64,000 nucleotides of DNA from Variovorax sp. MHTC-1 (GTDB taxonomy: Bacteria > Pseudomonadota > Gammaproteobacteria > Burkholderiales > Burkholderiaceae_C): the NCBI RefSeq assembly GCF_003984645.1, contig NZ_RWKI01000016.1, positions 46,621 through 110,620 of the forward strand. Reading direction: 5' to 3'. This document shows, in pieces, positions 24,948 through 33,597 of this stretch. The notes beneath the pieces are model-generated. The model was not told the DNA's origin and did not search any database. It saw only the letters and a program-made list of their open reading frames with translations. Made by a program: the position numbers and the translations under genes. Each line of letters begins with the position of its first letter. Position 1 is the first letter of the stretch.

Positions 24948-27131
24948 TCAGACCAGACCGACCGCGACCAGCAGCCAGTCGATGAGCTTGATGCCGATGA
25001 AGGGCACGACGAGGCCGCCCAGGCCGTAGATCGCGAGGTTGCGGCGCAACAGCGCCGCGGCGCCCACCGGCCGGTAGCGCACGCCCTTCAGTGCGAGCGG
25101 GATCAGGAACACGATGACGAGCGCGTTGAAGATCACCGCCGACAGGATGGCCGACGAGGGGCTCGCGAGCCGCATCACGTTGAGCGCGCCGAGTTGCGGG
25201 TAGGTCGAGACGAAGATCGCCGGGATGATGGCGAAGTACTTCGCCACGTCGTTGGCGATCGAGAAGGTGGTGAGCGAGCCGCGCGTCATCAAGAGGGCCT
25301 TGCCGGTCTCGACCACTTCGAGCAGCTTGGTCGGGTTCGAATCGAGATCGACCATATTGCCGGCCTCCTTGGCGGCCTGCGTGCCGCTGCCCATGGCCAC
25401 GGCCACGTCGGCCTGCGCGAGCGCCGGCGCGTCGTTGGTGCCGTCGCCGGTCATCGCGACCAGGCGGCCTTCGGACTGGTACTTGCGGATCAGCGCCAGC
25501 TTGTCCTCGGGCGTGGCCTCGGCCAGGAAATCGTCGACGCCGGCCTCGGCCGCGATCGCAGCGGCCGTGAGCTTGTTGTCGCCGGTGATCATCACGGTCT
25601 TGATGCCCATCGCGCGCAGCTCGGCGAAGCGCTCGCGGATGCCGGTCTTGACGATGTCCTTCAGCTCGACGATGCCGAGCACGCGCGAACCCTCGGCCAC
25701 GGCCAGCGGCGTGCTGCCGCGGCGCGCGACCTCATCGGCGGCGCGCAGCACCTCGGGCGCCATCGAGCCGCCGAGCGCTTCCACATGCCGGCGCAGCGCG
25801 TCGACCGCGCCCTTGCGCAGCGGGATCGCATCGGCGTCCAGGCTGTCCGGCGCCGCCGGCAGGTCGACGCCGCTCATGCGGGTCTGGGCCGTGAAGGGCA
25901 CGAAGTGCGCGCCTTCCACGCCCCGGTCGTCGGTTCCGCCGCGGCGCGCGAGCTCGACGATGCTGCGGCCCTCGGGTGTTTCGTCGGGCAGTGAAGCAAG
26001 CAGAGCGATACGCGCCAGCTTGTCCTGCGGGACGCCGGGCGCCGCGAGGAAGGCGCTGGCCTGGCGGTTGCCGTGCGTGATGGTGCCGGTCTTGTCGAGC
26101 AGCAGCACGTCGACGTCGCCCGCGGCTTCCACCGCGCGGCCCGAAGTCGCGATCACGTTGGCCTGCATCATGCGGCTCATGCCGGCCACGCCGACGGCCG
26201 ACAGCAAGCCGCCGATGGTGGTCGGGATCAGGCACACCAGCAGCGCGACCAGCGCCGTGAGCGACACCACGCTGCCCGCGTCCATCGCATCGACGCTGAA
26301 GATCGAGTACGGTAGCAGCGTGACGGTGACCATCAGGAACACCAGCGTCAGCGCCACCAGCAGGATGGTCAGCGCGATCTCGTTCGGCGTCTTCTGGCGC
26401 TTGGCGGCCTCGACCATGCCGATCATGCGGTCGAGGAAGGATTCGCCCGGGTTGACCGTGATGCGCACCAGCAACCAGTCGGACAGCACGCGCGTGCCGC
26501 CGGTAACGGCTGAGAAATCGCCACCCGATTCACGCACCACAGGCGCGGATTCGCCGGTGATCGCGCTCTCGTCGACCGAGGCCACGCCTTCGATCACCTC
26601 GCCGTCGAGCGGGATCACGTCGTGCGGCTCGACCAGCACCACGTCGCCGCGGCGCAGCTCGGGCGCCTGCAAAGGCAGCCACTTCCCGCCGTGGCAAGGC
26701 TCGACCATCTTCTTGGCCCAGGTGTCCTTGCGCAGGCCGCGCAGCGACGCGGCCTGCGCCTTGCTGCGGCCCTCGGCCAGGGCTTCCGCGAAATTGGCGA
26801 ACAGCACGGTGAACCAGAGCCAGATCGAGACCGCGAGCACGAAGGCCGGCGGCACGCCGGTGTCGCCCGGGAAGCTCAGCGCATGCACCCACAGCAGCGT
26901 GGTCAGGATGCTGCCGATGTAGACGATGAGCATCACCGGGTTGCGCCACTGCACGCGCGGGCTCAGCTTGGCGAAGGCGCCCCAGAGCGCGGGCTTGACC
27001 AGCGCGGCGTCGAACAGCGAGAGCTGCTTTTTCTGCCTGGCCAAGGCCTTGGCTTCGATCACGACCGCCGGCTGGGCAGGCTCGCCCAGGGAGATAGGAG
27101 AGGCAATCTTTTTCATGGTCTGCGGTCTCAT
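24948..27131 (-). CDS. kdpB: K+-transporting P-type ATPase subunit B
   Basis: 727 aa from ATG 27131, which overlaps the kdpA stop (ATGA); ATG 27116 (MKKIASPISL) is the alternative start. P-type motifs: TGES in the actuator domain, LLDKTGTITHGN with the phosphorylated Asp, and MTGDGTNDAPAL at the hinge. The nucleotide-binding domain is the short KdpB type. KdpB hydrolyses ATP to drive K+ through KdpA. The frame stays open upstream across kdpA, but that part is a shadow, not a fusion. Confidence 0.95.
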   Translation of the reverse strand: MRPQTMKKIASPISLGEPAQPAVVIEAKALARQKKQLSLFDAALVKPALWGAFAKLSPRVQWRNPVMLIVYIGSILTTLLWVHALSFPGDTGVPPAFVLAVSIWLWFTVLFANFAEALAEGRSKAQAASLRGLRKDTWAKKMVEPCHGGKWLPLQAPELRRGDVVLVEPHDVIPLDGEVIEGVASVDESAITGESAPVVRESGGDFSAVTGGTRVLSDWLLVRITVNPGESFLDRMIGMVEAAKRQKTPNEIALTILLVALTLVFLMVTVTLLPYSIFSVDAMDAGSVVSLTALVALLVCLIPTTIGGLLSAVGVAGMSRMMQANVIATSGRAVEAAGDVDVLLLDKTGTITHGNRQASAFLAAPGVPQDKLARIALLASLPDETPEGRSIVELARRGGTDDRGVEGAHFVPFTAQTRMSGVDLPAAPDSLDADAIPLRKGAVDALRRHVEALGGSMAPEVLRAADEVARRGSTPLAVAEGSRVLGIVELKDIVKTGIRERFAELRAMGIKTVMITGDNKLTAAAIAAEAGVDDFLAEATPEDKLALIRKYQSEGRLVAMTGDGTNDAPALAQADVAVAMGSGTQAAKEAGNMVDLDSNPTKLLEVVETGKALLMTRGSLTTFSIANDVAKYFAIIPAIFVSTYPQLGALNVMRLASPSSAILSAVIFNALVIVFLIPLALKGVRYRPVGAAALLRRNLAIYGLGGLVVPFIGIKLIDWLLVAVGLV

Positions 27132-28855
27132 TTCCACAGCATCAGGTGTTCGACGACCGGGCCGAGCGCAAGCGCCGGCACATAGTTGAGCAAGCCCACC
27201 AGCAGCACGGTGCCGATCAAGAGCGTCACGAACAGCGGGCCGTGCGTGGGCATGGTGCCGGCCGTGACCGGCAGGCGCTTCTTGGCGGCCAGCGAACCCG
27301 CAATGGCGAGCACCGGCACGATCACGCCGAAGCGGCCGAACCACATCGCGACCGCGAGCAGCGCGTTGTAGAAAGGCGTGTTGGCCGACAGGCCTGCGAA
27401 GGCGCTGCCGTTGTTGTTGCCGGCCGAGCTCAACGCATAGAGGATCTCGGAGAAGCCATGGGCGCCGGGGTTGGCGATGCCCGCGCGGCCGGCTCCCATG
27501 CCGACCGCGAGCGCGGTGCCTGCCAGCACCAGGATCGGCGTGACCAGGATCGCGATCGAGGTCAGCTTCATCTCGTGCACCTCGATCTTCTTGCCCAGGT
27601 ACTCGGGCGTGCGGCCGATCATCAGGCCGGCGATGAAGACCGCGAGGACCGCGAAGATCAGCATGCCGTAGAGCCCGGTGCCGACGCCGCCGAACACCAC
27701 TTCGCCGAGCTGCATCAACACCAGCGGCACCATGCCGCCCAGCGGCGTGAAGGAGTCGTGCATAGAAATCACCGCGCCGCAGGAGGCGGCCGTGGTGATG
27801 GCCGCGAACAGCGCAGAAGCGCTGATGCCGAAGCGCACTTCCTTGCCTTCCATGTTGCCGCCGGCCTGCCATGCGCTCGCGGCCTGATCGACGCCGAGCG
27901 GCGGCAGGAGCGGATTGCCGGCCTGCTCGGCCGGAATGACGGTGACCACCGCGAGCACGAACATCAGGGTCATCGCGGCGAGGATCGCCCACCCCTGCCG
28001 CTGGTCGCCGACCACGCGGCCGAAGGCGAAGCACAGCGCCGCCGGAATCAGGAAGATTGCGATCATCTGCACGAAGTTGGCGAGCGCCGTGGGGTTCTCG
28101 TACGGGTGCGCCGAGTTGGCGTTGAAGAAGCCGCCGCCGTTGGTGCCCAGTACCTTGATCGCTTCCTGCGAAGCGACCGGGCCCATCGGGAGCATCTGCG
28201 TGGCGCTGCTCGCGCTGGCTTCGACGGTGGTGACCGTCTTGTAGGCGTCGAAGTTCTGGATCACGCCCTGGCCCGCGAACACCATGGCGATCGCAAAGGA
28301 GATCGGCAACAGCAGCCAGGCGGTGATGCGCGTGACATCGACCCAGAAGTTGCCGACGGAACCCTTGCCGTCCGTGCGGCGCGCCGCAAAGCCGCGCGCC
28401 AGCGCGAAGGCCACCGCCATGCCGGTGGCGGCCGAGAGGAAGTTCTGGACCGTGAGCCCCAGCATCTGCGTGAGGTAGCTCATTGTCGATTCGCCGGCAT
28501 AGCCCTGCCAGTTGGTGTTGGAGACGAAGCTGACCGCGGTGTTGAAGGCCGAGTCGGGCGGCACGGCGCCCATGCCGGCCGGGTTGAGCGGAAGCACGGC
28601 CTGCAGCCGCTGCAGGCCGTAGACAGCGAGCGCACCGACGGCATTGAAGGCCAGCAGGCCCAGCGCATAGCTGCGCCAGTGCATCGACTGCTCGGGCGAG
28701 ACGCCGGCGAGCTTGTAGAGCGGCGCTTCGACGCGCAGCATCCAGCGCGGCAGCCGGCCCTCGCACAGCGCCGCGAGGTAGCGGCCGAGCGGCCAGGCCA
28801 AGAGGCCCAGCACAACGAGGTAGAGGGCCAGCAGGCGCCAGGCCGAGCTGTCCAT
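27128..28855 (-). CDS. kdpA: K+-transporting ATPase subunit A
   Basis: 575 aa, the usual length. Ten or so membrane segments, with the selectivity-filter regions of the four repeats visible, for example NTNWQGYAGESTMSYLTQM, GTNGGGFFNANSAHPYENP and SAGNNNGSAFAGLSANTPFY. KdpA binds and conducts K+ with high affinity. Start ATG 28855 lies 1 bp after the kdpF stop; the end overlaps kdpB. Confidence 0.95.
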   Translation of the reverse strand: MDSSAWRLLALYLVVLGLLAWPLGRYLAALCEGRLPRWMLRVEAPLYKLAGVSPEQSMHWRSYALGLLAFNAVGALAVYGLQRLQAVLPLNPAGMGAVPPDSAFNTAVSFVSNTNWQGYAGESTMSYLTQMLGLTVQNFLSAATGMAVAFALARGFAARRTDGKGSVGNFWVDVTRITAWLLLPISFAIAMVFAGQGVIQNFDAYKTVTTVEASASSATQMLPMGPVASQEAIKVLGTNGGGFFNANSAHPYENPTALANFVQMIAIFLIPAALCFAFGRVVGDQRQGWAILAAMTLMFVLAVVTVIPAEQAGNPLLPPLGVDQAASAWQAGGNMEGKEVRFGISASALFAAITTAASCGAVISMHDSFTPLGGMVPLVLMQLGEVVFGGVGTGLYGMLIFAVLAVFIAGLMIGRTPEYLGKKIEVHEMKLTSIAILVTPILVLAGTALAVGMGAGRAGIANPGAHGFSEILYALSSAGNNNGSAFAGLSANTPFYNALLAVAMWFGRFGVIVPVLAIAGSLAAKKRLPVTAGTMPTHGPLFVTLLIGTVLLVGLLNYVPALALGPVVEHLMLWK

Positions 28856-28856
28856 C

Positions 28857-28952
28857 TCAGAATTCCTCGGCGCAGATCAGCGCGAACACCAGATACGCGA
28901 ACAGGATCACGGCGATGAGGCCTGCGAAGCCATAGAGAGCATCGAGGCCCAT
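28857..28952 (-). CDS. kdpF: K+-transporting ATPase subunit F
   Basis: 31 aa, MGLDALYGFAGLIAVILFAY and then LVFALICAEEF: a single membrane helix with the acidic C-terminus typical of KdpF, which stabilises KdpABC. ATG 28952 overlaps by one base the stop of a 34-codon ORF just upstream (TGATG). GGGAG within that ORF serves as ribosome site. Confidence 0.88.
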   Translation of the reverse strand: MGLDALYGFAGLIAVILFAYLVFALICAEEF

Positions 28953-29056
28953 CACGTGCGCTCTCCCTCGGGTGCGTCGAGCTTGCACAACCCGAGCACG
29001 GCTTCGGCCATCAAGACCCACAGCGCCGCGATGAGGGCGATCCATATGAAGTCCAT
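28952..29056 (-). CDS. 34-aa membrane peptide, first gene of the kdp operon
   Basis: MDFIWIALIAALWVLMAEAV then LGLCKLDAPEGERT. One hydrophobic helix of about 22 residues is followed by a short charged tail. The ribosome site is strong (AGGAG at 29063-29067, seven bases before the ATG), and the stop overlaps the kdpF start (TGATG), so the peptide is very likely translated and coupled to kdpF. It is distinct from KdpF, which follows intact. I know no named family. Proposed role: an extra small subunit or regulator of KdpFABC, by position only. Confidence 0.7.
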   Translation of the reverse strand: MDFIWIALIAALWVLMAEAVLGLCKLDAPEGERT

Positions 29057-29103
29057 TCACTACTCCTGCATCGAGAAACAATGCAGTCAGTGTCCGCACG
29101 GTT

Positions 29104-29156
29104 GCGTAAAAACGGGCGATAGAGTGCATTGGGCGGCGTAAAGAAAGCGTAAAAAA
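29104..29156 (-). promoter_or_regulatory. Candidate KdpE-controlled kdp promoter region
   Basis: On the minus strand TTTTTTACGCTTTCTTTACG carries two TTTACGC direct repeats spaced 11 bp start to start (29136-29156), followed by CCGCCC. A third TTTTTACGC lies at 29104-29112. The T-rich double repeat and the CCGCCC that follows resemble the E. coli KdpE site as I remember it. It lies about 80 bp before the first ORF of the operon. The core promoter hexamers are not obvious. Confidence 0.5.
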
Positions 29157-29273
29157 CACCGACTTCTCCGCGTGCCGGCTTTCCTCGGACCCTGCAGGGC
29201 GCAAGCCTTCTTTCGTCCAGGAGTTTGCGGTCGGCGACGCCTTCTACCGCTGGCTCGCGCGGCATCAAGAGCG

Positions 29274-29342
29274 GCAAGGAAAGCTCTCGACTTCCGCACA
29301 CCGGCTGAGATGTTCAGCCAAATCGTTGCATCGACCGGTTGA
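29274..29342 (+). pseudogene. IS30-type transposase C-terminal remnant 1
   Basis: The frame ARKALDFRTPAEMFSQIVAS, then TG and a stop, matches the end of IS30-family transposases (RK-L-F-TP-E-F). The upstream 100 bases are not recognisable as transposase. A more decayed relative lies at 61509-61566, sharing the same tail (GAATCCGCA). It occupies the kdp/S9-peptidase gap, 29057-29891. Confidence 0.55.
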
Positions 29343-29539
29343 ATCCGCAGATCGCACGGTACTCGGGCCAGCGCTCAAAACGTGAGAGTGATCGTGGTGC
29401 CGCACTTGGTGCAGAAGTGAACATGCACCTGCTTTGAACTACTTTCCGATCTGTGCGAGTACCGTGCCATCGGCTCGCCCGAGAACTGAACCGCGTCTAC
29501 CGGATACATTGACTCTGCGTATGACGTTGCACCCGTCAT

Positions 29540-29695
29540 TCGCTGGCAGAACTTGCAGTGGCAGGCCCATGGATTCGACTGGACCAGTATGTCGCCGAGC
29601 CGTTGCGGATCGAAGAAGGCATGGCGATCGCGCCAAACAGGTCAGGTCACGGAATCGACTTCGATTGGCAGGCCCTGGAAAAGATCAGCGTCTGA
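29540..29695 (+). pseudogene. Enolase-superfamily C-terminal remnant
   Basis: The frame SLAELAVAGPWIRLDQYVAE, then PLRIEEGMAIAPNRSGHGID and FDWQALEKISV before TGA at 29693-29695, matches the last roughly 50 residues of mandelate-racemase/muconate-lactonizing-type enzymes (PLxxxxGxxxxPxxPGxGxxxDxxAL). The catalytic barrel is missing, so this is a truncated leftover. It lies 350 bp beyond the IS30 remnant and may have been cut by that insertion. Confidence 0.55.
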
Positions 29696-29891
29696 GCCGG
29701 CGGCTGCACACCCGCAACGTCGCCTGGACATCGAGCGCTCTGCCTGAACGTGCAGCAGAGCGGGCCTTGGTAGATCGGGCCACTAGGGCGGCAGGCGGGG
29801 CCGACGAGCGCGCAGCTTCCCACTCGCCGGTTTGTCCGGTCGTCGTGGCGCTCGCTGCGGGGCCTCTACGTACCGGATCGCTGCTCGCCTG

Positions 29892-31907
29892 CTATCTCCC
29901 ATCGTCCAAATGCCTTGCGAGGAAGCGCACCATCTCGGTGAGCACGCGCGTCCTGTCTTCCTGGCGGCTGAGGCCATGGTCGCCCAGCGGCAGTTCGACG
30001 TAGCGCGCGTCAGCATGGTTCGCCTTCTTAAGTGCGTCGGCCATGTCGCGCGATTGCTCGACCGGAACGGTGAGGTCGTTGGCGCCGTGCATCAGCAGCA
30101 CCGGAATGCGGATCTCGGCGGCGCGCAGGGCCGGGGAAGTTTGGCGCAGCTGTTCTCGGTCGCCCCACCAGGTGCCGATCTCCGCCTCCGCGCCCAGCTC
30201 GTAGCCCAGGAAGCGCTGTGCGTGGCCGAGCAGGTCGCGCAGGTCCGTGGGGCCCGCGAAACTGACCACGCAACGGTAGAGCGCCTGGTCCTTGACCGCT
30301 CCCATGAGCGCCGCATAGCCACCGAAGCCGCTTCCGACGATGCAGACACGCTTCGTATCGGCGATGCCCTGGCCGACCAGCCAGCGCCGGCCGTCGGCGA
30401 GGTCGTCCTGCATCTCGAGACCCCAGCGGCGGCGGCCGGCTTCGCGGAAGTCTTGGCCGTAGCCCTTCGCGCCGCGGAAGTTGAGCTGCAGCACGGCCCA
30501 GCCCCGGCTGGCGAAGAACTGCGACCAGGTGGCGTAGGCTGCAGCGGGGCCACCATGCGGCAGCAGGATGGCGGGCAGGGGTTTCGAGGGCTGCGCACCG
30601 GCGGCAGCGTTCGCTTCGTCGACCGGCGGCAGAGTCAGGTTGCCTTCCAGCAGCAGGCCGTCGCGGCTGCGCAGCGTGATGCGTCTCGGCGTTGCCAGCG
30701 GCTGCTTCTCCAGCTCCGGCTGGATGTCGCCAAGGTGTGCGGGACGGCCATCGGTCCAATCCATGAAGAAATATTGGCCAGGCCGCGCGTCCTGGACCGA
30801 CAGCACGATGCTGCGCTGCCCGCCCTCATCGCTGCTGACGACGCGATTGCTGCGCCCGGGCAATGCGCGGTCCAGCAGTTCTTGCCGGCGGCTGGTTGCG
30901 TCGTCCCAGTAGAGCGAGCGCCGCACGTCGGTGATGTAGTCGATCCCCACGACGCGCTGCGTCGACGGATCGCGCAGGAGGGCACCGCGTACGTCGAAGC
31001 GGGCATCGGCCAGCAGCGTTTCCCGCGGAAAGGCGGGGTCCTGCAGATCGAGGCGCACCAGTGCGTCGCGTCCGTCGACGGGAGCGAGGGCGTAGAGGAA
31101 TCGCGGATCGGCATCGAAACCCAGCGGTGTCAGCGCCCGCACGCGCGCCTGGGCGGCGTCGAGAACGTCGTGGCTGACAAGCGTGATCCATTCTGGCGAG
31201 CGCCCCGCCGAGGCCGGAGGCTTGACCAGCACACGCTGCGTCGTTCCGATCGCACCGATTCCGAGGCGCACCTCGCCCTGTGCGTCGGCCATCCAGTGGT
31301 GTACGCCGCCAAGGTGATGCTGCACCAGCTGCGACCTGCCACTGCGGACGTCGAGACGATAGACGTCCGGTTGTCCGGGCGCTTTGGAGGCGAAGGCGAG
31401 AAGCACGGTGTCGGGCTCGCCCGGAACTGTGCCGATGATGCGATCCTGAAACTGCGGCAGGTACGTCGGTCGCTCGAGGAAGCCGCGCCTCAAAGCGTTC
31501 GTAAGGTCGCCCTTGAGGTTGCCACCATCGCGATCGATCGCGATCAGCCGCGTCTCGACCGCGCGTATGCCGCGCCGCTCCTCCGGATAGCGGGCGCCGA
31601 TGAGCAAGCGCTCATTGCCGGCCCAGCGCACCCAGGTCAAGGTGTATTTGTGGTTGTCGGTGTGGAGCACGACCTTGGGCTTGGCGCCGAAGCTTGTCAC
31701 CACCACATAGCTCTTGCCGTCCATGTTCTGCACCAGCACGACGCTGCGCCCATCGGGCGACAGCCTGGGCTGCTGGATCGCGGGCAGCGTTGCGAAGGCT
31801 TCCAGCGGAATCGTGCGGGGCGTCGGCGCTTCGGCGGCCGAGGCGATGCCGAGGCAGGCGGCCCAGAGCGCAGCAAGGTGCGAGACGCGTCGACAGGTGA
31901 AGGGCAT
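29892..31907 (-). CDS. S9-like prolyl oligopeptidase family protein lacking the canonical serine
   Basis: 671 aa from ATG 31907, with a signal peptide (LAALWAACLGIASAAEA). An N-terminal beta-propeller (about 40-400, opening QQPRLSPDGRSVVLVQN) precedes a C-terminal alpha/beta hydrolase domain (PAILLPHGGPAAAY, NFRGAKGYGQDF). The Asp (MHGANDLTVP) and His (LGDHGLS) of the triad are in place. The nucleophile elbow, normally GASYGGY, reads GSGFGGY: Gly527 is where Ser belongs and a Ser precedes it at 526 (codons 30327-30332). The protein may be inactive, or may use the shifted Ser. Otherwise it looks like an exported acylaminoacyl- or dipeptidyl-peptidase. It stands alone. Confidence 0.83.
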   Translation of the reverse strand: MPFTCRRVSHLAALWAACLGIASAAEAPTPRTIPLEAFATLPAIQQPRLSPDGRSVVLVQNMDGKSYVVVTSFGAKPKVVLHTDNHKYTLTWVRWAGNERLLIGARYPEERRGIRAVETRLIAIDRDGGNLKGDLTNALRRGFLERPTYLPQFQDRIIGTVPGEPDTVLLAFASKAPGQPDVYRLDVRSGRSQLVQHHLGGVHHWMADAQGEVRLGIGAIGTTQRVLVKPPASAGRSPEWITLVSHDVLDAAQARVRALTPLGFDADPRFLYALAPVDGRDALVRLDLQDPAFPRETLLADARFDVRGALLRDPSTQRVVGIDYITDVRRSLYWDDATSRRQELLDRALPGRSNRVVSSDEGGQRSIVLSVQDARPGQYFFMDWTDGRPAHLGDIQPELEKQPLATPRRITLRSRDGLLLEGNLTLPPVDEANAAAGAQPSKPLPAILLPHGGPAAAYATWSQFFASRGWAVLQLNFRGAKGYGQDFREAGRRRWGLEMQDDLADGRRWLVGQGIADTKRVCIVGSGFGGYAALMGAVKDQALYRCVVSFAGPTDLRDLLGHAQRFLGYELGAEAEIGTWWGDREQLRQTSPALRAAEIRIPVLLMHGANDLTVPVEQSRDMADALKKANHADARYVELPLGDHGLSRQEDRTRVLTEMVRFLARHLDDGR

Positions 31908-32184
31908 GGCGGACTCACTGAAGCCAGAAAAAAGTGGGCGCAGTGTATCGGTCTCGCATTGCGCGACATGTTCCCTCCCGGGCACGCCAAACAGCCGTCG
32001 GCACATCATGGCCCGCTGCGAGGCCGTTGCTTCGGATCAACGAGAGCATTGCGGGAAACGCTGCGCCAAACCAAGTTCGCCGCCAAGGCAGGAGAGCGAG
32101 CCTTGACCGACGAATGACTGTTGGCGCCGTATTCTGGAGATGAGCTGTACTTTGGCATGCCATTGCCAGACCCGCGGTAGACAA

Positions 32185-33444
32185 TCATCGGCGTCCGGCG
32201 CTTGGGAATTTTCCGCTGCGGGCCTCAATGAACGCCACTGCCGCGTCAACTCCGCGCTCTGCCGAGATTTTCTCTCCCAGCTGCCTTGCATTCGCGCGAA
32301 TACCAGGGTCATCTGCGGTATCGAGTGCAGCGGCCAGCCGCTGTGAAGACAAATGCCTGGCGGGCAGCGGGGGCGGACCAGCACCGAGCTCCGCGACGCG
32401 GCGCCCCCAGAAGGGCTGGTCTCCGAAGAATGGACAAATCACAGTCGGCTTGCCAGCCCGTAGTCCTGCCGCCGTCGTGCCCGCGCCGCCGTGATGCACA
32501 ACCGCCGACATCAGCGGAAAAAGCTGATCGTGCGGTGCGCTGTCGAGCAGATGCACGCTCGCGGGGAGAGTTCGACCGCCCAGGCCGCCCCAGCCGGCGG
32601 CCAGCACTCCGCGCCGACCCGAGCTGTTCAGCGCGGCCACGACCAGTTCGGTCGTGGCCGCCGCATCCGCCAGGGGCATGCTTCCAAATCCCACGTAGAC
32701 AGGCGGCGACCCCGCCGCCAGGAACGACGCCAGCGCTGGCGGCGGTTGCCAGCGGCTGTCGTCCAGAAACCAATAGCCGCTAACGAGAACGTCGCTGCCC
32801 CATTCGCTCGGAACAGGAACTACCGACGCGCTGTAGCCGTACAGCGTAGCGCTGCTGCGAGAAATGCGCCGCACCGAGCGCCCGGAGCCGAGGGTACTGC
32901 GTTGCCAAGCGCGCAGCATGCCGCCGAAAAGCAGCGTCGACGAGCGAGCTGTCAGCGTATGGCTCAGCGCATTCAGCGGCCCCAGGTTGGCGAACGGGAG
33001 CAGCGGTGTCGGAAATGCCGATGTGGGCGTAAAACCGGGGAGCGGCGAAGCAAGGATGGCCGCAATGCCCAAGTGTTCGGCGATGCGAGGAGCACCCAGC
33101 GCCTTCGGATGATGGACCATGACATTGGGGCGAAACGAGTTCGCGGCCGCCCATTCGGCGTCGAGCAAGCCGCCCATCATCGGCTTGAACCGCTTCAGCA
33201 GCTTCAGGATGAAACCTGGGCCCGCTCCACCCGCCGCAGCAGCCTTGAACTCCGGGTCGTTCAGCAGTTGGAGGAATTCAGGAGGGAGCGCAGCGAAACC
33301 GATGCCATGGCTTGCCGCGAAGTCCGAGAACTGGGCCGGTGCGGCGAGAAGCACTTGGTGGCCCGCGCGCTGCAGGCCCACTGCGAGTGCGACATACGGC
33401 TGGACGTCGCCGCGCGTTCCAAGCGTATGGATAGAAATTCTCAT
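32185..33444 (-). CDS. GT1-family glycosyltransferase (UGT/MGT type)
   Basis: 419 aa. GT-B fold: the N-terminal acceptor domain begins MRISIHTLGTRGDVQPYVAL, typical of sterol/flavonoid/macrolide glycosyltransferases, and PPVYVGFGSMPLAD opens the donor domain. The nucleotide-sugar signature is HHGGAGTTAAGLRAGKPTVI followed by CPFFGDQPFWGRRV, with the final Asp-Gln pair that contacts the sugar. It transfers a hexose, usually from a UDP-sugar, to a small lipophilic acceptor such as a sterol, rhamnolipid, antibiotic or plant phenolic. The acceptor cannot be told. No biosynthetic neighbours. Confidence 0.85.
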   Translation of the reverse strand: MRISIHTLGTRGDVQPYVALAVGLQRAGHQVLLAAPAQFSDFAASHGIGFAALPPEFLQLLNDPEFKAAAAGGAGPGFILKLLKRFKPMMGGLLDAEWAAANSFRPNVMVHHPKALGAPRIAEHLGIAAILASPLPGFTPTSAFPTPLLPFANLGPLNALSHTLTARSSTLLFGGMLRAWQRSTLGSGRSVRRISRSSATLYGYSASVVPVPSEWGSDVLVSGYWFLDDSRWQPPPALASFLAAGSPPVYVGFGSMPLADAAATTELVVAALNSSGRRGVLAAGWGGLGGRTLPASVHLLDSAPHDQLFPLMSAVVHHGGAGTTAAGLRAGKPTVICPFFGDQPFWGRRVAELGAGPPPLPARHLSSQRLAAALDTADDPGIRANARQLGEKISAERGVDAAVAFIEARSGKFPSAGRR

Positions 33445-33597
33445 CGATTGGGATCTGCAGTAGCGCAGTGGCGTGCCGGGCTCTGCCTGACAAGATCGAT
33501 ATGGCAGAAGCGCGTGAGGTTGTCTTCGGGTTCCGGGCCGGCGTCCTGGTCCTGGCGATCGCTTCTGGCCGCCATGCGGTGTCGGTGCAAGGCACCA

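Noticed and set aside
24948..28766. An apparent 1272-codon KdpA-KdpB-like fusion frame.
   Set aside because: The upstream part is out of frame with kdpA; true kdpA ends at 27128 and kdpB begins at 27131 with an ATGA overlap.
29434..30003. A 189-codon plus-strand frame opposite the S9 peptidase end.
   Set aside because: No homology; the true coding trace there is the enolase remnant in a different frame.
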